From: Chroococcidiopsidaceae cyanobacterium CP_BM_RX_35 | Lineage (GTDB): Bacteria > Cyanobacteriota > Cyanobacteriia > Cyanobacteriales > Chroococcidiopsidaceae | DNA length: 6,086 nucleotides | Reading direction: 5' to 3' | NCBI GenBank assembly: GCA_019242465.1 | Contig: JAFAVL010000653.1 | Location: 1 to 6,086, forward strand | Translations under genes and position numbers: made by a program | Part shown: positions 4,970-6,086 of the stretch, piece by piece | Position numbering within the stretch: the first letter of the stretch is position 1 | How the letters are laid out: every line of letters begins with the position of its first letter | The notes under the pieces: model-generated | What the model saw: the letters and a program-made list of their open reading frames with translations, nothing else | Told to the model about the DNA's origin: nothing | Databases searched by the model: none

Positions 4970-6086
4970 TTATTTCACACCCGACTGGACTCGCCAGAGG
5001 TTAGCATAAATCCCCTGTTGTTCCAGCAGTTGTTCGTGCCTTCCCCACTCTACCAAGCGACCGTGTTCCATTACATAGATGCAGTCGGCGTTGCGGACAG
5101 TCGAAAGGCGATGGGCGATCGCAATTGTAGTGCGATTGAGCGTAATTCGTTCTAGTGATCGCTGAATGGCAGCTTCTGTTTCATTATCCACGGCTGAAGT
5201 CGCTTCATCAAGAATGAGAATTGGTGGGTTCTTCAAGACAGCACGGGCGATTGCAATCCGTTGCCGCTGACCACCAGATAATTTCTGTCCGCGTTCACCG
5301 ACAATCGTCTCATAGCCTTGGGGCAGTTGCATGATAAAGCTATGAGCTTCCGCCACCGAGGCCGCTGCCACAATCTCTTCCAGTGGAGCGTCAACGTTCT
5401 CAAAGGAGGAACCTCCGGGTGCGGAAGGCACTGCCGCTTGCGACCTGGAATTCAATTCCAGGTCGGTCGGCAGAGCTGCGTTGACCTTGTCAAAACTACC
5501 ATAGGCAATGTTCTCTGCCACAGTACCGTGAAATAAGAAAACATCCTGGCTTACCAAGCCAATGCAAGAGCGTAAATCCCTCAACTTTAGTTGACGCAAC
5601 TCGATGCCGTCCAGGGTGATTGTACCTGCTTGCACCTCGTACAGTCGTAACAACAGTTTCACTAATGTGCTTTTACCAGAGCCAGTGGAACCTACAATTG
5701 CAATTGTTTTACCAGCAGGGATATGGAGAGAAAGATCCTGCACGACTGGAAGGCGCTGGTAATAGGCAAAAGTAACGTGCTGTAATTCCAATTCACCTCG
5801 TACTGAGTCGATGGGCAACGCGATATCTCCTGGATGGATCGTAATCGGAGTATCCAGGAGATTCATGACTCGACTGGTAGAAGCCATCGCCCGTTGATAT
5901 TGGTCAAAAGTTTCCCCTAGCCTTGTTAAAGGCCAAAGTAATCGCTGGATCAGGAAAACCAACACACTGTATGTACCCACAGACATCTTGCCTGCTACCG
6001 CTTCCATCCCTCCGTACAGCAACAAGGCTGTGAATCCTGCTAGGATGATCATCCGAATCAACGGGACAAAAGCAGCACTAAGAGTG
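4970..6086 (-). CDS. ABC exporter, fused membrane-ATPase type, C-terminal part (start beyond right edge)
   Basis: The frame is open to the right edge ([18 protein letters not shown]...), so the first membrane helices are outside the window. Numbering from the TTG at 6061, residues 1-45 hold the last membrane helices and the coupling segment. The ATPase domain follows with Walker [10 protein letters not shown] (124-132), Q-loop SQD (Q172), signature LSGGQ (261-265), Walker B ILILDE (281-286) and switch histidine H317. This is the half-transporter layout of MsbA-like and multidrug or lipid exporters, which work as dimers in the membrane and expel hydrophobic substrates using ATP. The substrate is not readable. 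All catalytic motifs are intact. An unusual stretch of about 30 extra residues lies between YGSF (187-190) and EEIVAAA (228-234), described separately. The gene appears to lead an operon with the 143-residue protein gene 25 bp downstream. Confidence 0.93.
   Translation of the reverse strand, partial: TLSAAFVPLIRMIILAGFTALLLYGGMEAVAGKMSVGTYSVLVFLIQRLLWPLTRLGETFDQYQRAMASTSRVMNLLDTPITIHPGDIALPIDSVRGELELQHVTFAYYQRLPVVQDLSLHIPAGKTIAIVGSTGSGKSTLVKLLLRLYEVQAGTITLDGIELRQLKLRDLRSCIGLVSQDVFLFHGTVAENIAYGSFDKVNAALPTDLELNSRSQAAVPSAPGGSSFENVDAPLEEIVAAASVAEAHSFIMQLPQGYETIVGERGQKLSGGQRQRIAIARAVLKNPPILILDEATSAVDNETEAAIQRSLERITLNRTTIAIAHRLSTVRNADCIYVMEHGRLVEWGRHEQLLEQQGIYANLWRVQSGVK
5115..5122. repeat. HIP1 octamer GCGATCGC
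   Basis: Second perfect HIP1 palindrome of the window, within the ABC ATPase domain between the Walker B and H-loop codons and the end of the gene. Confidence 0.85.
5388..5494. repeat. In-frame palindromic insertion in the ABC ATPase gene, flanked by imperfect direct repeats
   Basis: The core is a perfect inverted repeat: arms CGACCTGGAATT (5441-5452) and AATTCCAGGTCG (5454-5465) around one C. Outside a 4/2-base gap the pairing resumes with CTGCCG (5431-5436) and CGGCAG (5468-5473), and then GC/GC after one mismatch, so 5428-5476 forms one long hairpin. GGAGG-aa-CCTCC (5405-5416) is a second small palindrome. The unit is bordered by direct repeats GCGTCAACGTTCTCAAA (5388-5404) and GCGTTGACCTTGTCAAA (5478-5494), identical at 13 of 17 positions and 90 bp apart, which encode FENVDA and FDKVNA. 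The insertion therefore adds 30 codons without breaking the frame. The added peptide is rich in Ala, Ser, Pro and Gly and probably forms a surface loop. Confidence 0.65.

Noticed and set aside
4865..5155. 96-codon plus-strand ORF
   Set aside because: Antisense to the start of the 143-residue gene and the end of the ABC gene; no independent support.

Overview
The window looks like an accessory stretch of a cyanobacterial chromosome. The evidence is a 31-repeat pentapeptide protein, a PaO/Lls1-like Rieske oxygenase with a C-terminal CxxC and two membrane helices, two copies of the HIP1 octamer GCGATCGC, an ISKra4-type transposase remnant of the kind common in cyanobacteria, and small palindromic repeats sitting inside genes. 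The genus cannot be read from the sequence; a repeat-rich, possibly filamentous cyanobacterium is a guess.

Left part (1-2056, all genes on the minus strand): this is a graveyard of mobile DNA and a broken toxin-antitoxin module. An IS5-type transposase starts at 73 and runs off the left edge. Its element ends near 136, inside an older ISKra4-family transposase pseudogene (134-624) that also carries a TAG stop and a frameshift in a T7 run. Next come an A+T-rich orphan SAM-dependent methyltransferase (790-1533), a MazF-type toxin gene cut off after about 22 recognisable residues (1672-1845) by palindrome-rich repeat-like DNA, and the intact-looking ribbon-helix-helix antitoxin gene that overlaps it (1832-2056). 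The DNA upstream of the antitoxin holds operator-like repeats.

Middle part (2057-4299): a pentapeptide-repeat protein on the plus strand (2331-2867) converges on a minus-strand PaO-like Rieske non-haem iron oxygenase (2968-4299). The 100-bp gap between them holds a 10-bp-stem hairpin.

Right part (4300-6086, minus strand): a 213-bp spacer with a candidate 43-codon ORF, then a conserved-looking 143-residue protein of unknown function. That gene lies 25 bp downstream of an ABC exporter gene whose start is beyond the right edge, and the two are probably cotranscribed. The ABC ATPase domain contains the most unusual object of the window: an in-frame insertion of about 90 bp built around a perfect 12+1+12 bp palindrome and flanked by 17-bp imperfect direct repeats. 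It adds about 30 residues between the Q-loop and the signature motif.

No wholly new multi-gene system is evident. The strongest leads are the palindromic in-frame insertion and the antitoxin left beside a decapitated toxin.
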